From positions 248,001 through 312,000 of the forward strand of contig CAJQUW010007090.1 of NCBI GenBank assembly GCA_907163375.1: a stretch of 64,000 bases of DNA, in the 5' to 3' direction. This DNA is from Prostheceraeus crozeri (Eukaryota > Platyhelminthes > Polycladida > Euryleptidae). The notes under the pieces are model-generated. The model was given only the letters and a program-made list of their open reading frames with translations, was not told the origin of the DNA and did not search any database. Shown piece by piece: positions 49,555-61,218 of the stretch (position 1 is the first letter of the stretch; each line of letters starts with the position of its first letter). The translations under genes and the position numbers were made by a program.

Positions 49555-52148
49555 GGTGTCGGATGAACAGCATGCTGGCATACACACTAGAATGTCTGAC
49601 TATGGACTGAACTTCTTACGATCCACTATATAGCGTTGCAACAGCTACAAGTTGACACAAGGTTATCCACTCGCAACGGTTGGTAGGGATATTTCATGTA
49701 GGATCTTATCTTTATTAGGCCTATCATGTTTATTTTAGGATTGATGCATCGATAGTTTTCTAACTATTTTAGTAAAATCCATTCGGCTTGGATATTCGAA
49801 ATGCAAGTTTACAGGGTAGTCTGATACGTAGACCTATCTGTAGATCCATGAAAGTAAGGAGTGCTTTGTTTTATGTTTTCTAATAACATACGAAACTACC
49901 CTTGGGTGGTAGGCTCCCTTGGAGACGCTAAGACTTGATGTACATATAGGTAGAACTATCATACATTACAGAACGGCAGACCTACAGTGGAACAGAATGT
50001 CCCCCAACCAAGCTGCTAAGGGTTCTCAGTCAGATAAGTTTATCAAAGAAAGATCAGTCCTATGGGAATTATTACGAGAAATAAGGGAATATGGGAACTT
50101 TTAGAAATCCTGTGAGAATGGGAATTCCCATTGGAATCCAAGCCACTGACTGCTTTACACTCGACAGTCATGTTTTCTTCCGTATCACTTTATGCAAAAG
50201 AAGTTTAAGAATATGCCTTGTATCATTTTTCTTTTATAAATAAATAGCAATCAACCAAGTTTTCTGCAATTTATAAGTTTGCTGAACTTTCAAATATTTC
50301 AACCAACTTTTCAGAAGAGAATTATTTACGGAAAAACACTATTCAAATATCATACATGGGGAGCAACATGGAAAGATAAGCTATATAACATCTGCACACG
50401 AACTAGCATTGGCGGAAAGCATGGAGTTTGAAGGGAGGAAAGTGGACGTCTTTGATATCTGTTTCATATTGTCGACAAAATCGAAGACACTGTTGCCAAC
50501 ACAAAGCATGGCTTGAGAAGCCCACATGAGGTACGTTCTGTGCGTGAAGAAGGTCTGTTAAGGCCCTTTTTATAAAGCCAATTCCTTATTATTATTTTGT
50601 TGCTACCTGATGCCAAAATATTCACCAAGGTACAGTTAATGTTGGCACTGCTTTTCAAAGTAAATAGCTGTTAAGATATTTTGTCTTAGGGAGAAACATG
50701 ATTGATGAACAGTAAAACTGACAACTATGAAATAAAGAGAACTTATAAAATGTAATATAAGAATCAACAACTTATCAAACTTTTAGTCTTCATTACATCT
50801 CTAAGGATACATTGCCCTTTGATATAAAATGCCCTTTTTGCGCTTTCCAGAGGTAGAGCGAACAAGCGAACAAGCGAATTATTCTAAGAATTTTGCTTAT
50901 TTTGACTACACGATTTACTAGTACTTATATACTATTACTACTTTATAGTATCACAACATAGTGCTTGGTTGAACGACAAGACTCAACTATGATCTTTTCT
51001 CGAAAATTTTTAAAAACCGGAAAATGTCTTTTTTATCTGTATACAAAACATCAGCTAATGATAAGATAGGATTCTTCCGAGGGTCTCTCCTAAAGCTGAA
51101 TGGTGATGCTCAGCTGATAATATGAAGTGCTGCAAAGTGTAAAGGAATGAATCTCTTTTGCAAAGAGAGCTTGGCTTAACAAAATAGTGTAATGCTGACG
51201 CAAAACGAGCCTACGACTGCAGCGAGGATTCGGTCTCTGTTTACGAAATTTCCCCGTGGTTTATCATCTTCTTAAATTATAAGACACGAAAGTGAGATCA
51301 CTTTTTGTGGTTAAGTTCATATTTAATAGGTGCTATAAGTATTATAGTTTATAAGCAAATGAATTCAAGTTGACAATGAATTTAATATTTATCTAGTTGA
51401 TTTTGTTTGTATCTTGACTTAAATTGTTAATTGTGTGAGTGATGGAAGGATCGGAGTCAAGTAACTTTGGTAAAGGTGGTAAACTTTAATTGAATTGCTG
51501 ATGTAATTATTTTCTGTCAACATGCATGGACCATTATCATAGACTAACACATTGGTAGGGTTACAGTGCATTAGTTTTCAACAGAAATCGTACATGCGAA
51601 AATATCGTGATACAAAACAGTCATGTAAAAAATTTTTAGAATTGGAATTTAAGAATGTGACTGGTTGCATTCGGCTACATTCTACCATTATCAATTCATG
51701 GAGGGACATGTCAGTTTAGTCCGCGAAGTTAATGTGAAATAAAGATCGCTTTTGTTTCAAAACGCTTAATCAAGGGCGGATTTGGTCCATAGGTTTATTA
51801 ATGCGATGACGCTGTCTCAGAGTCGAAGAGGTATTTCTTCAATGTGTTTAGCATAGAAAGCATCCATAGATCACGTGCCTTCATATGAGGCTACGCTAGC
51901 ACAGCTACGTGTTAATGATAGCGCTACTTTACTGCAGATTACGATTCAGTGAGCGTCAGTTAACCATCACTAGGGTGACACACTGTGTTTATTGATTTTT
52001 CACGGTTGCCTAGACGATGCGTTATTCCAATTGATTCGTTCAGTTGACGTGCAACTGTATTGTATATTGTTATTGTATAGGCTGGATAAATAGTATTTTT
52101 TTGCTTTTCTGGATGTTTCGTAACTGCTAGTAACATATGACTGATTTT

Positions 52149-52360
52149 GCAGGACTTACGGGACATCATCTGTAGAAATTGAATTTGAGACAGAACGTTA
52201 CGCGGTGTACGCTTAGTAAATAGCAGCATCTGACGCGTGATCATTCTTTATACAGGACCTACGGGGCATCATCTATAGAAACTGACTGAGACAAATTACT
52301 AAATTGTATTTCAGCGCGGTTAAATAGACGCTGTTACGTATGATAGATCCGTATTTATTT
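52149..52360. repeat. Imperfect 103-bp tandem duplication
   Basis: caggacttacgggacatcat at 52151 recurs as caggacctacggggcatcat at 52254, followed by further shared patches (tagaaa.tga, gagacaga/gagacaaa, and a gcgcggt-like patch). The copies are diverged. Confidence 0.6.
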
Positions 52361-52911
52361 GAATAAGTGTCAGTCCACGTAGTTCACTTGGGGCAGCGCT
52401 TAGTCCGCGATAAGAAAAGGTTGAGAAACACTGCAATAAACTGATCGAATGAAATCCCTTGAAGTGCACTGAGTAAAGAATCATCTACAAGAAGTAAATA
52501 TCAGAAAATAATTCTTGTCTGTAAATTGAAAATTTCATTCAATAGTGGTTAAAGCAATAAAATGCTGATTTTTCGTAGCATTATTCAGCATTTTCATTTG
52601 CCGTAATATTCAAACATGATAAAGGTCACGGATATTGAATAATCTGTTTCATTAGAGCAGAAGCAGCAGCAGTTTCACATCGATTCAGACAGAAAAAACT
52701 TGCCAGCTCACTACAAATTCTCTGAGGAACGATAATTCCAATAAATGCTTGCCCCATCTATTCAAATGCTATGACATGGATAAGCAGTTTATTACAATGC
52801 AATGCAGATAACACAAAAGCAAAAGAAATGTCGCAACATTCATCAGAAGGAAGAAATCCGTGTATCAGAGTGAGAAAGTTTACTATTAGAAAGTGAACTG
52901 ACTATTCCATC

Positions 52912-53112
52912 TCAAATCAAAGGAACATGTGAAAGATTCGTCGAGAAATTTTGAATTGTGCATCTCCATTCTTCGTCAGTGAGATAGTGAGAGGCAAAGA
53001 GAAGAGAGCGCAGGATCAGGAGGAGAATGAGAATATACATGAGCGTTTGATTTTTGTAAGCGTCAATGGGTAAGGAGAATTGCAAAATCCGGCCTTGGTT
53101 ATCTTTGCACAC
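52912..53112 (-). CDS. Doubtful ORF with one membrane segment
   Basis: A 66-codon open frame starting with GTG. An internal ATG would give a 43-residue product whose first part (MYILILLLILRSLLFA) is strongly hydrophobic, followed by SHYLTDEEWRCTIQNFSTNL. The hydrophobic part is encoded by a C/T-rich tract, which favours chance. No splice site joins it to the host frame. Confidence 0.15.
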   Translation of the reverse strand: MCKDNQGRILQFSLPIDAYKNQTLMYILILLLILRSLLFASHYLTDEEWRCTIQNFSTNLSHVPLI

Positions 53113-53643
53113 ATTTCAGGAGCATAATGCATCTGTTAAGCATAAACATAAACTGAGATTTGTTTAGTCACAATTGCAGTGACTAAACTCTTGAATTCTA
53201 AATTGATTTTCGAAAGCTGGACGAAACGCTTACTTCAATCGCTCCCTATGTGCGGATAAAAAAGGCGTGCTGATAATGCCTCAACAACTATAGGCCTATC
53301 ACTAAGACAATTCATTGAGGTATCCCAAACGCCATGCAATTGCAGATGACAGGATGTGAAGGTTTGCATCAAAGGAATACAACATTAGATTGTGTTGAAG
53401 ATAGAATATTTTAATATTCTAAATATAACATTAATCGTGTTATTTTGCGAGTGCATGTAGAAACGCTATGTAGGGCCATTAACCTAATACAACAATAACA
53501 GAGTTTTTCAAGCTACTTGATTGATCGACTGAAGGTAGTGCTCATTTCTTTTGATATTAACTCTTCCTCGCGAGCTTTCATACCGCACTATTCGTACAAC
53601 TTAGTTAGTAGAATAGATTTCAAATAGAAATCTGAAAATGTAG

Positions 53644-53808
53644 TCATCTGCAAATTACAGAAGTACAAACAACCTTACATGAAGTCGAATTAAATACCGT
53701 TCGCATCTTGTCTCCGACCCTCGACGTGTTCACAGACTCATTGTCCGGCTCAAATTGAAATAACATTCCAAACCTATACACTGCAGTGTGCAGGTAGAAA
53801 TCCTTAAC
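53644..53808 (-). pseudogene. Exon-like coding relic
   Basis: The minus frame reads KDFYLHTAVYRFGMLFQFEP then DNESVNTSRVGDKMRTVFNS, which looks like real protein. A possible acceptor (cacactgcag, before 53781) and donor (cttcat/gtaagg at 53679) bound it in phase 1-1, the phase of the surrounding host intron. However, joining it to exon C would create a TAA. It may be a poison exon, an exon of another minus-strand gene or a relic. No family was recognised. Confidence 0.35.
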
Positions 53809-54984
53809 CTACTTCACGTACACTACAACTCAAGTATATTGCGACCATCGGGAGACACTTCATCCAAATAAGATCTAGCTCTATCCATGCCAATCACAGA
53901 TATTTACATTTTAGTCATCATGGATATGTACATTTTGTATATTGTAAATACCAGCATGTGTTGTTTACAAGTTAATTGCGGTTATAATTTGTCACTAACT
54001 TTGAGGAAACTTGATGTTTCAATCACTAGCTCAAAAGTTTCCTAGAGTGGGGACTAAAAATCATAGACCTCCTGCTATTATTTTTTTTTGCAGTTGCTGC
54101 AAAAAAAGCGAGAACTGCTTTTTTTGCAGATATCTGTGAGAAACGAGAAGGGGGCTCATCTTTTATCGCTGCGAGGGAAACAAATAGCGTGAGATTGATA
54201 AGAAGTTTACTGAAAATTGTGCAATCAGCTTGGACATTGTGACATGGCGTGAGACCAGTCAATGTTGCATAACAGCTGGCTGAAGCGATGCCTCCTGTCC
54301 GCCTCACAGAGGCGATGCTTATTGGAGGCCGTGAATACTTACTGGACCCGAAGGTCTCCGGACCAATAAGACAACCTGTTCGAAAATAAGGTCTTCATTC
54401 GTGATCCTTGTACACGCTGAGCAGATTGTGTAGTTGGAAACTGAGGTGTGTAATTACTGACGCTTCGTGTTTCATAAAACAGAGTAACTCATTGATTAAA
54501 CAAAGATTATTTACATCAATACAATTAACTAGAGAATCAAACCAAAGCACAAAAAACAATCATTGATTCCCACTCTCTCTGAAGATGATGCGTTGTGCGC
54601 ACTGAAAGCGCTTAGAGAATTTGGTGTTTTCTCTTCTGACCGAAACAGCAATCGGTGATGGGGTCATCCTCTAACCTAACTAATTATGCTTCTGACCCTT
54701 TGTTTCATTCAACCACAAATAAAATAAATACTAAGAATTAGAGAGATCATTGAAATTAAAGACTCATTGACTGAAGTTCTGCAAGTCTGGTCGGGATGGA
54801 CAAAAAATTCTCATCTTTGCGTGGGGCACGGATATTCGTAGTGCATTGGATTTCGTGATTTCAATGCTAACTGAACTGCAGCATTTTGATAAATATTTCA
54901 GATATATCATACTTCTGTTAGTTAGTTCATCAATATTTCCTTCTGTATCTGTATCAAATTGCATTTCTTTTTTTGTAATCTTAC

Positions 54985-55087
54985 CTTGAATTTGTCTCAT
55001 GGTATGCTGATGAAGATATTTGCGCACAATAAATCCCAGTCTTTGGATAGGAATGCGTGTGTACTCCTCCATCTTCCGCAGAGCATC
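54985..55087 (-). CDS. Host gene exon B: basic helical segment
   Basis: The acceptor is ttgctttgcag/gat and the donor is attcaag/gtaaga. The 103 bases give 34 codons plus one base. The peptide starts DALRKMEEYTR and continues IPIQRLGFIVRKYLHQH, a basic amphipathic helix. It enters in phase 0, matching exon A, and leaves in phase 1, matching exon C. The exon is short and strongly codon-like against an AT-rich background. No motif was recognised. Confidence 0.82.
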
Positions 55088-57248
55088 CTGCAAAGCAACA
55101 ACGTCATTGATGCAGTGCTATCAAGGGAGGCCGTAGATTATAAAAACAAGAACGCAGATGCTCAATGACTACCTATTAAGAGAAGTCGTGCTCTCCCTGT
55201 CGCATTCCGAGTGTCATCAGCACAACAAATTTTTAATGTCAGAATTTCTTGTGGAAGCTGCATTCCATTCCATCAAAAACCTTCTGCTGGCGCGCTAGTG
55301 TATTGAATTATCATCGCTGGAGTCTTTCTGTCATACTTTTTCTGACGATTATTTGGACTGCGGGTTAGACATCATAAGTATAGCCTGTGAAGATCAGGCA
55401 TTATCCTTCGACACAGTCAGAAGCATATCGAAGGAAAGATATATCGAGGCTCCTCTACATGTTTCTCATACGAATAAGTTCTAAGTTCATAGGACAATTA
55501 ATTTCTTTTCTGTCCTTGTGTTTTGAGAATAATCTGCATAACATAAAAGGTTTATAAATATTTTAATGCGAATATGACTACTTTCGACTAAGATCAACAC
55601 CCCTGCGCTTTTCTTTAAGTAAAGGGCTTAATGATTTATTTTACATTGAGAATCCCGTCATAACATTGTTATGTCACACACTAACGATTTCGGTTTCCAA
55701 AATTCCTAGGGATTGGATCACTGGACTGACGATGATGCCTCATGAAATAGAAATGGAGTCGGGAGCAAGCTTCGAATGCTTCGAAATTATAACTTTCTAT
55801 ACTTTGCAGTAATCTTTATTCGAATAATGCCTATGTATTGTCTATATATCACATCGTTTTTAGCTAGAGTGTATTCATATTTGAATATGTAGGCCTACTG
55901 AAATGCTGAATGTGTGCCTATCACATGTAAAAGCCTACGACAAGAGGAAAAAATTATAAGATACCTAAGGCTTCCAGCTTAGTCCATTACATCCCGCATA
56001 CAGGTTAACTTGAATTATGTAAAATCAACAATTCGTTCAAATAAATTTAGATGACTTGATCAGCATTATTATCGATGAAATGAGTTCAGTATTTTTTGCG
56101 TTATTAGACAATTACGGTCGAAATTCTACGAATCCTTTATTTTCATAGAGAGGCAATGGCATGAAGTAGTAGGCCATCTCAATCTTTCTGAAGAAACGTA
56201 AATTTAGCGGGGGGGTGGTAACCTTTTCGTGGTTCCCCCTGTGGGTACTTCAGTCGAGAAATAGACGAATATACATCCCTACATGTAATGGGTCTAACTG
56301 TGAATTTTACACGCAAGCAGGGCTGCGGTGTCGCTGTCGTTTAAATAAGGACGACACCGACACCCACATCTTCCTGACAAGTATCTTCGTCGACGCCTGA
56401 TACCGTGTTCTCCTCGCGGAAGAACAGTTAGAGCTAGAGCGTCTAGGTCTTCGGGAGGCGCACGAGCGGATTCGGTTCGCAAAATCTGCGGTGTCTTCCT
56501 TAATCAATTCTGCAGCACAAGCATCTGCTAACGCAACTCCAATGGGCTTGGGATCAAATTCAGAAATGACAGATAACGAAAGTGAAAATGAAAATGATCC
56601 TTTTACCAGGGAGCTGTAGAGGATGGGGAGGGCAAAGGGGCCAAAGAAAACAACTATCAGTCCGCTATAAGAATTGATCACCGAGATAGAGACGATGGGG
56701 CGGTTGAAAGCCAAGACGTATGTGAGCTAATTGGGATGTACCCTGAGAATATTAGAGAGGTAGCTCAAGTCGTGTCGTGTCTCCTTCCTACGCATGTCTC
56801 TGTCGAGCGCCTCTTCTCGGCATTACATTTTCCTTTATCCGATCTCGATATCGGTGTCGGTTGAAAAGCAGCACGACATCTCAGCCCTGCATGTAAGTAT
56901 CGAAGACTTCAAATTAATGACAAGATTGCGGAGCCTACATCAGACGTTAAACATTTGATTTTACAAATCAAACTTAATAAATAAAATAAAATACAGTTAT
57001 CTTTGAACAAATTGTAAGTTTAAAAGTTCACTTTTATCACATGTCCCATAAAAATCGCTGATAGGGAATTCCACTTCGAAACCATGTTTCCATACAAGCG
57101 GGTAATGGGAAGTTCTCTGAATGTTGTCACTATCACAAGGAATGTATGCAGAAAAATATGCGATTACTTCTTTGGTTCTGAAAATGCGATAAAAAATTGA
57201 AGCATGTTCGACTATTTTGAGAATTGCAATCGAACAGTTGCCGTTTAC
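55088..57248 (-). other. Host intron between exons B and A
   Basis: AT-rich sequence in which the only clear insertion is the hAT relic at 56318-56889. No other gene or repeat is supported. Confidence 0.7.
56318..56889 (+). mobile_element. hAT transposon relic with partial transposase
   Basis: Inverted ends CAGGGCTGCGGTGTCG (left) and CAGGGCTGAGATGTCG (right, minus strand) bound 572 bp. The flanking octamers CACGCAAG (56310-56317) and CATGTAAG (56890-56897) form the 8-bp target duplication typical of hAT, differing by two C-to-T changes. Inside, the plus strand encodes transposase remnants: YRVLLAEEQLELERLGLREA in one frame and, from 56619 in another, a stretch to 56864 ending with the dimerisation region EVAQVVSC and VSVERLFSAL. 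A stop at 56398-56400 and frameshifts near 56617 and 56850 break it. Only the C-terminal part of a transposase is present, so it is an internally deleted, dead copy. Confidence 0.85.
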
Positions 57249-57537
57249 CTGATAACTTTCAGCATCCAAGCGTGCCTCGTTGACCGCTCGCTTTAGAGAC
57301 TTTGAGTTTCTTTCATAATCAAGTCTTGTAAAAATAATGCTCGGTTCCGATACATCAGCCATCTGGGAAGGTCCAGGAGAGGGTGATTCTGCAGCTTCTC
57401 TCTGGGATCGAGAGCGATTTCCTTCACGAGCAGATGCAGACTTCCTCCCCGTTAAATTTGATTCATTCATGCTCGTAATTTCGCGTTTCAGATTGGCGAT
57501 AGTTCCCTGCATTTCGATCATGATTGTCGTGTTCTGA
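57249..57537 (-). CDS. Host gene exon A: coiled-coil start and Ser/Arg-rich linker
   Basis: The acceptor is ttttcttgcag and the donor is atcag/gtaaac. The 289 bases hold one base of a split codon plus 96 codons. The first 25 residues (around MIEMQGTIANLKREITSM) have heptad-like spacing. A low-complexity Ser/Arg/Glu stretch with PSPGPS follows, then a charged segment beginning IIFTRLDYERNSKSLKRAV that continues into the next exon. An ATG occurs early, but the acceptor and open frame upstream of it suggest an internal exon. A second possible acceptor 4 bases in would change the entering phase to 0. Reading past the donor stays open to 56997 but loses coding character, so that extension is intronic. 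Confidence 0.75.
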
Positions 57538-60100
57538 CTGCAAGAAAATCACAAGAGGTCATACAGATTCATCATCATTCTTATCTCAAACTCCTTCCCT
57601 TCCTGAGAGAGATCCCTTGTCAAGGTCAAGTACTGTAACGTTATGGAATTTTCATCGTTATGTTAGATCAAGTGAGCGCACAAGTGTGACCTCACCTGAA
57701 AATCTCTTATTTATTCGAAGCAAACTTGAAAATGGAATGAATGGGCATCGGCATGAATTCCATCATGCTGACTAAGAGAAATCACAAATATAAAGATAAA
57801 CTATTCATCAAAGTGAAAGTTTCAGTAGAGATGAAATTGAAAAGTATTCCTAACTCAGGTTGTTTTATCTCAAAATATTTTTGATAGATAGATGACTCCT
57901 TTAAAAATAAATTTTGAACCGGTTGACGTCGAAATGCAAATTGCACGCCGTTATGTAGGCAATATGACGGAACTGATGGACCTACAAAGATTGACAGACT
58001 TTTGAGTATGTTATTAAAGATAATCGCATTTCAATAAAGCAATAAATATTCAAGTAAAATGCATGATCTTCAATAGTGCTACCTCACCTTCAAATTTGTC
58101 TAATCCACATAGATGAATTAATAACTAATAGTTGTGGAGGAAGCATAACCTTTTCGCCGGCTGCATTTTCATGCGTCGACCAGACATCTACATATTCTTG
58201 AAATTTCATTTTTTACAATTTATAGAGGCTTCGTCGAACCTTGCAGCTCGCAGTCTACCAGACTTGTTGTGACTTAGTTGAGAGATTACCCTTGTTATGC
58301 GAATTCCTTTTAAAGCTTGCAAAATGAGATTTTAGTGGAGTGAAAACTCATTGCACTAACTTCAGTGTGGTGGGGGTGATAACTCTAAAACCGTGCAAAT
58401 TGAGGGTAGAGGGCCAGATTTTTGCCTATATCTCAATTTTCATCCTGTGAACAATTCCTGATATGTATCTCTTTCTGAATTTCTGCATTTACTTCTCCCT
58501 GAAATACATTACACCAATTGGATTTCGCACAGACTTTAATGAATAAAAATAATTCTAGTGTTTAAATGCGGAAGCAAGAGTAGATGTTTCGTCATAGTTA
58601 CGCAGTACACAAGTATTTCAAAATTTACCAGCTGAAAATAGTAATGGCAAAAATCTATGGCAATGGCTATGACATCGGCTGAACCGGTACAAGTTTGGTC
58701 TCCTGGCTATTACACCGGCTGATCCATTACAATATTCTTCTATCTATATTATCACGCATCGTATTTCTCAGCTATATCAGATAACAGAATCACTGCATGT
58801 AACAAGAAAAAGGTCTTTGTATCAGAAAGTGACTAGGCTCGCCTCTTTGTCTTTCATCGCCTTACATAGCTTTGCTTCACTTTCTAATTTTTTGAGAAAT
58901 TTAGTGGTTTCTGAAAAGAACTAAACAGATTTCTAGGCGACAAACGACTAACATAACAAAATCTCAATTTTCAAGTGCTTTATTTGCTGTTGATAATTTT
59001 ATCTTTTTTTATTTGAGGCAATCAGCATTACCTGGGGCTCGTTTCATTAAATAAATTAGTGCTCTATCTCAGTGTGGAAAATGTTTTGCGTTTCATAAAA
59101 TAAATTTATAGCAGTGATTTAAACAGTAGAAATTCGCAGCGCTTCACAAAACCATATATTAAGCAGTGATTTATATAAGTCCCACACTGCTTAATATATG
59201 GTTTTGTGAAACGCTGTTAATTTCGACTGCCTAATCAGTATTATTAAGCAGTCTGCAGAGGAATTGCGTTTCACAAAGAAGTATCAGCAGTGGTCGAAAA
59301 GTGAAAATATGGAAATTCACTGATAGAAATGTGAAAATTTTTATCAGAAGATGTGAATGATCGTCGAGAAAGTTATGGAAACTTAAAATATCGGAGAAAT
59401 TACTGCAAATATAACTTGAAAATAGAAAAATGGCTTTTGATTTTCAATTCTATTGTCAGTAGTAAACTATTTGTGAGAAGGGCACATTTGCAAGCTATCT
59501 TTTGAAAATTTCTTCCTTTGAAAAGTGGAAATGCTGTGACGAAGAAACGTCCGATAACAACAAAATTATAGTGGGTTGATTTGAGGGTTTCAATTTCTTT
59601 CGTGTAATGAGGTATGGAAGAATTTCGTCATTCAAAGTCATGTCATGAAATCATTTCAATATTAGAAGACCTTGAGATATTGACTTTTACATATATACAT
59701 TGACAACAGCTAGCAAAATACGTTCTCAAATACTCTCTAAATTTGTAGTCAAAATGTGTCTAGCTTTATAGACAGGAGTACATGAACATGAAAGGAAATG
59801 ACCTAAAGACATTCCATGTCAAAAATGATGACTCTGGGCTTAGTACTTTTCGTTTAATCAGAGAAAACATACAAAATTTCATTTTAGCCAAAAACTGCAA
59901 TCTGCGTCCCATTGGATTTACATGTGTTTTTCTTTGATCCTGTCTGACAAGAACAGGAACCACTAGAACTCGGCAGACGCGCGAATTCGTAGCAAGTATA
60001 GGGTGTACATCATTCTGTGAAAGTCTCATTTTCGGCCTCGTTCCCTGCAGAAACTCGTTCTGACTGCCGGACTATAACAAGAACCCCCGATCATCCCATC
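57538..60100. other. Sequence upstream of exon A
   Basis: The 5' exons of the host gene should lie beyond 57538, but I could not identify one with the required phase. Short coding-like pieces near 58866-58910 (FLKKLESEAKL) and 58080-58230 do not fit. A hairpin lies at 59120-59232. The rest is AT-rich and featureless. Confidence 0.45.
59120..59232. repeat. Long hairpin with flanking repeats
   Basis: The core arms (59137-59168 and 59185-59216) match at all but one of 32 positions, with gcttcacaaaaccatatatt in the left arm. The similarity extends weakly outwards to 59120 and 59232. Around it the motif cgtttcat.aaataaatt occurs twice and gcgtttcacaaa once (59040-59280), so a short motif has been used several times. 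It looks like a fold-back element. Confidence 0.8.
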
Positions 60101-60109
60101 AAGTTTAAT

Positions 60110-61130
60110 AGAAAGTCATAGAAAACCCTGTCCAATAGGGTATTGAATCTCCAATTTTAAAAAACACAGCTACCCACAACTTCCCTTCCTCACTGCAGAA
60201 AATTAAGTAGAATTACAAACATGCTCGACAGCACAGTACTCAGCATCAATCCTAATTTTATCAAATTCTGCTCCGCACTGTCCCATGGGGCCTACACAAG
60301 ATGACCGACTAGAATGTTGAATTTCAAACTCTCAGTCAAACAGTCACCACTCCCATTCTACATTGCTGATAATTCTGTAGAGCTACACAAACGTTCTATG
60401 GCATCTCACTCACATTTGCGTGAATTTTCATCAAAATCCATGCAGTGCTTTGTCCTATAGGGCCTACAAAAGATGACCATTTTAATCGAATTTCAAATTT
60501 TCAAAAACAAAGGTAGTCACAACTCACATTCTTCATTGCCGAAAATTCTGTAGAGCTACACCAATGCTCCACGGTACCTCTATCACCTTCACATTAAGTT
60601 TCATCAAAATCCAAACTGTTCCCTCTCCTACAGAGAATTTATAAGCTAAAAATAACAGCCTACGCAACTGATTTTCAAATTTTCAAAAACACAGCTAGTC
60701 ACAACTACTGTTCCTCGATGCAGACAATTCTGTAGAGCTACACCAACGTTCTATGGCATCTCACTCACATTTGAGTCAATTTTCATCATAATCCATGCAG
60801 TGCTTTGTCCTATAGGGCCTACACAAGATGACCATTTTAATCGAATTTCAAATTTTCAAAAACAAAGGTAGTCACAACTCACATTCTTCATTGCCGAAAA
60901 TTCTGTAGAGCTGCACCAACGTTCTATGGCATCTCACTCATATTTACTTCTCGTTTCGTTGCATTCCATGTAATATTCTGCCCTACAGATCCTTCGCAAG
61001 TTTGAAAGCATGGCCTACTGATTGAAAATCTGCCGTTTTCAGACACACTGCCTGCCACAACTCCTTCGCATCTTTGCGGACTTTTTCTGCTGCATGATAT
61101 GCATTCTGTAGTGAGGTCAGATACGACCAC
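60110..61130. repeat. Tandem repeat of about 176 bp, roughly six copies
   Basis: attctgtagagctacaccaa recurs at 60372, 60545, 60727 and 60900 (spacings 173, 182, 173), with more diverged copies before and after. Copies two units apart are nearly identical (for example agatgaccattttaatcgaa near 60471 and 60826), so a roughly 355-bp dimer is the younger unit. Each unit carries gtcctatagggcctac. Confidence 0.85.
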
Positions 61131-61139
61131 CCGTTTTTG

Positions 61140-61218
61140 TTAAATTCGACCCACTACGTATAGGGGAGGAAGTATAATTTTTTTTATACTTCCTCCTCTA
61201 CGTAGTGGGTCCCATTTA
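61140..61218. repeat. Perfect-stem hairpin
   Basis: gacccactacgtataggggaggaagtata and its inverted copy (with tacttcctcctctacgtagt) flank a T-rich loop near 61177-61185. The arms run from 61148 to 61211 and extend weakly outward. The left arm has one two-base difference. Confidence 0.85.

Larger units (their letters stand above)
46366..54984 (-). other. Host intron between exons C and B (8.6 kb)
   Basis: AT-rich DNA. It holds an inverted repeat at 49388-49554, a possible hAT end (ttgagaaacactg, 52422-52434), an imperfect 103-bp tandem duplication at 52149-52360, two doubtful coding stretches (52912-53112 and 53644-53808) and short hairpins at 53163-53188 and 54098-54128. From 46400 to 49380 nothing else was identified. 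Confidence 0.6.
9610..57537 (-). other. Span of multi-exon host gene (3' part), unidentified coiled-coil protein
   Basis: Eight minus-strand exons, each bounded by AG and GT, join without a stop. The junction phases agree at every step: 57249 to 55087 phase 0, 54985 to 46365 phase 1, 46289 to 38180 phase 0, 38038 to 33109 phase 2, 32887 to 22327 phase 0, 22212 to 22144 phase 2, 22032 to 9998 phase 1. The joined product is 483 residues. It starts with a short heptad-like stretch and a Ser/Arg-rich linker, then has a charged helical core over four exons, a basic-acidic coiled coil, a Pro/Ser-rich linker and a Glu-rich tail. Introns range from 67 bp to about 12 kb. The first visible exon has a good polypyrimidine acceptor, so the true start is further upstream. 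I do not recognise the family. A structural or cytoskeletal role is only a guess from the coiled coils. Confidence 0.8.

Noticed and set aside
52422..52434. Complete hAT element ending in ttgagaaacactg
   Set aside because: The motif resembles a hAT terminus, but no matching inverted left end or 8-bp duplication was found.
56997..57248. Extension of exon A past its donor
   Set aside because: Open, but exon B joins in phase at the GT at 57248 and the extension loses coding character.
57505..57521. ATG at 57521 as the true start of the host protein
   Set aside because: The frame is open to a good acceptor upstream (ttttcttgcag), so the methionine is probably internal.
58866..58910. Upstream host exon encoding FLKKLESEAKL
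   Set aside because: Coding character and an acceptor are present, but the exit phase (1) does not fit exon A (phase 2 or 0) and no joining exon was found.
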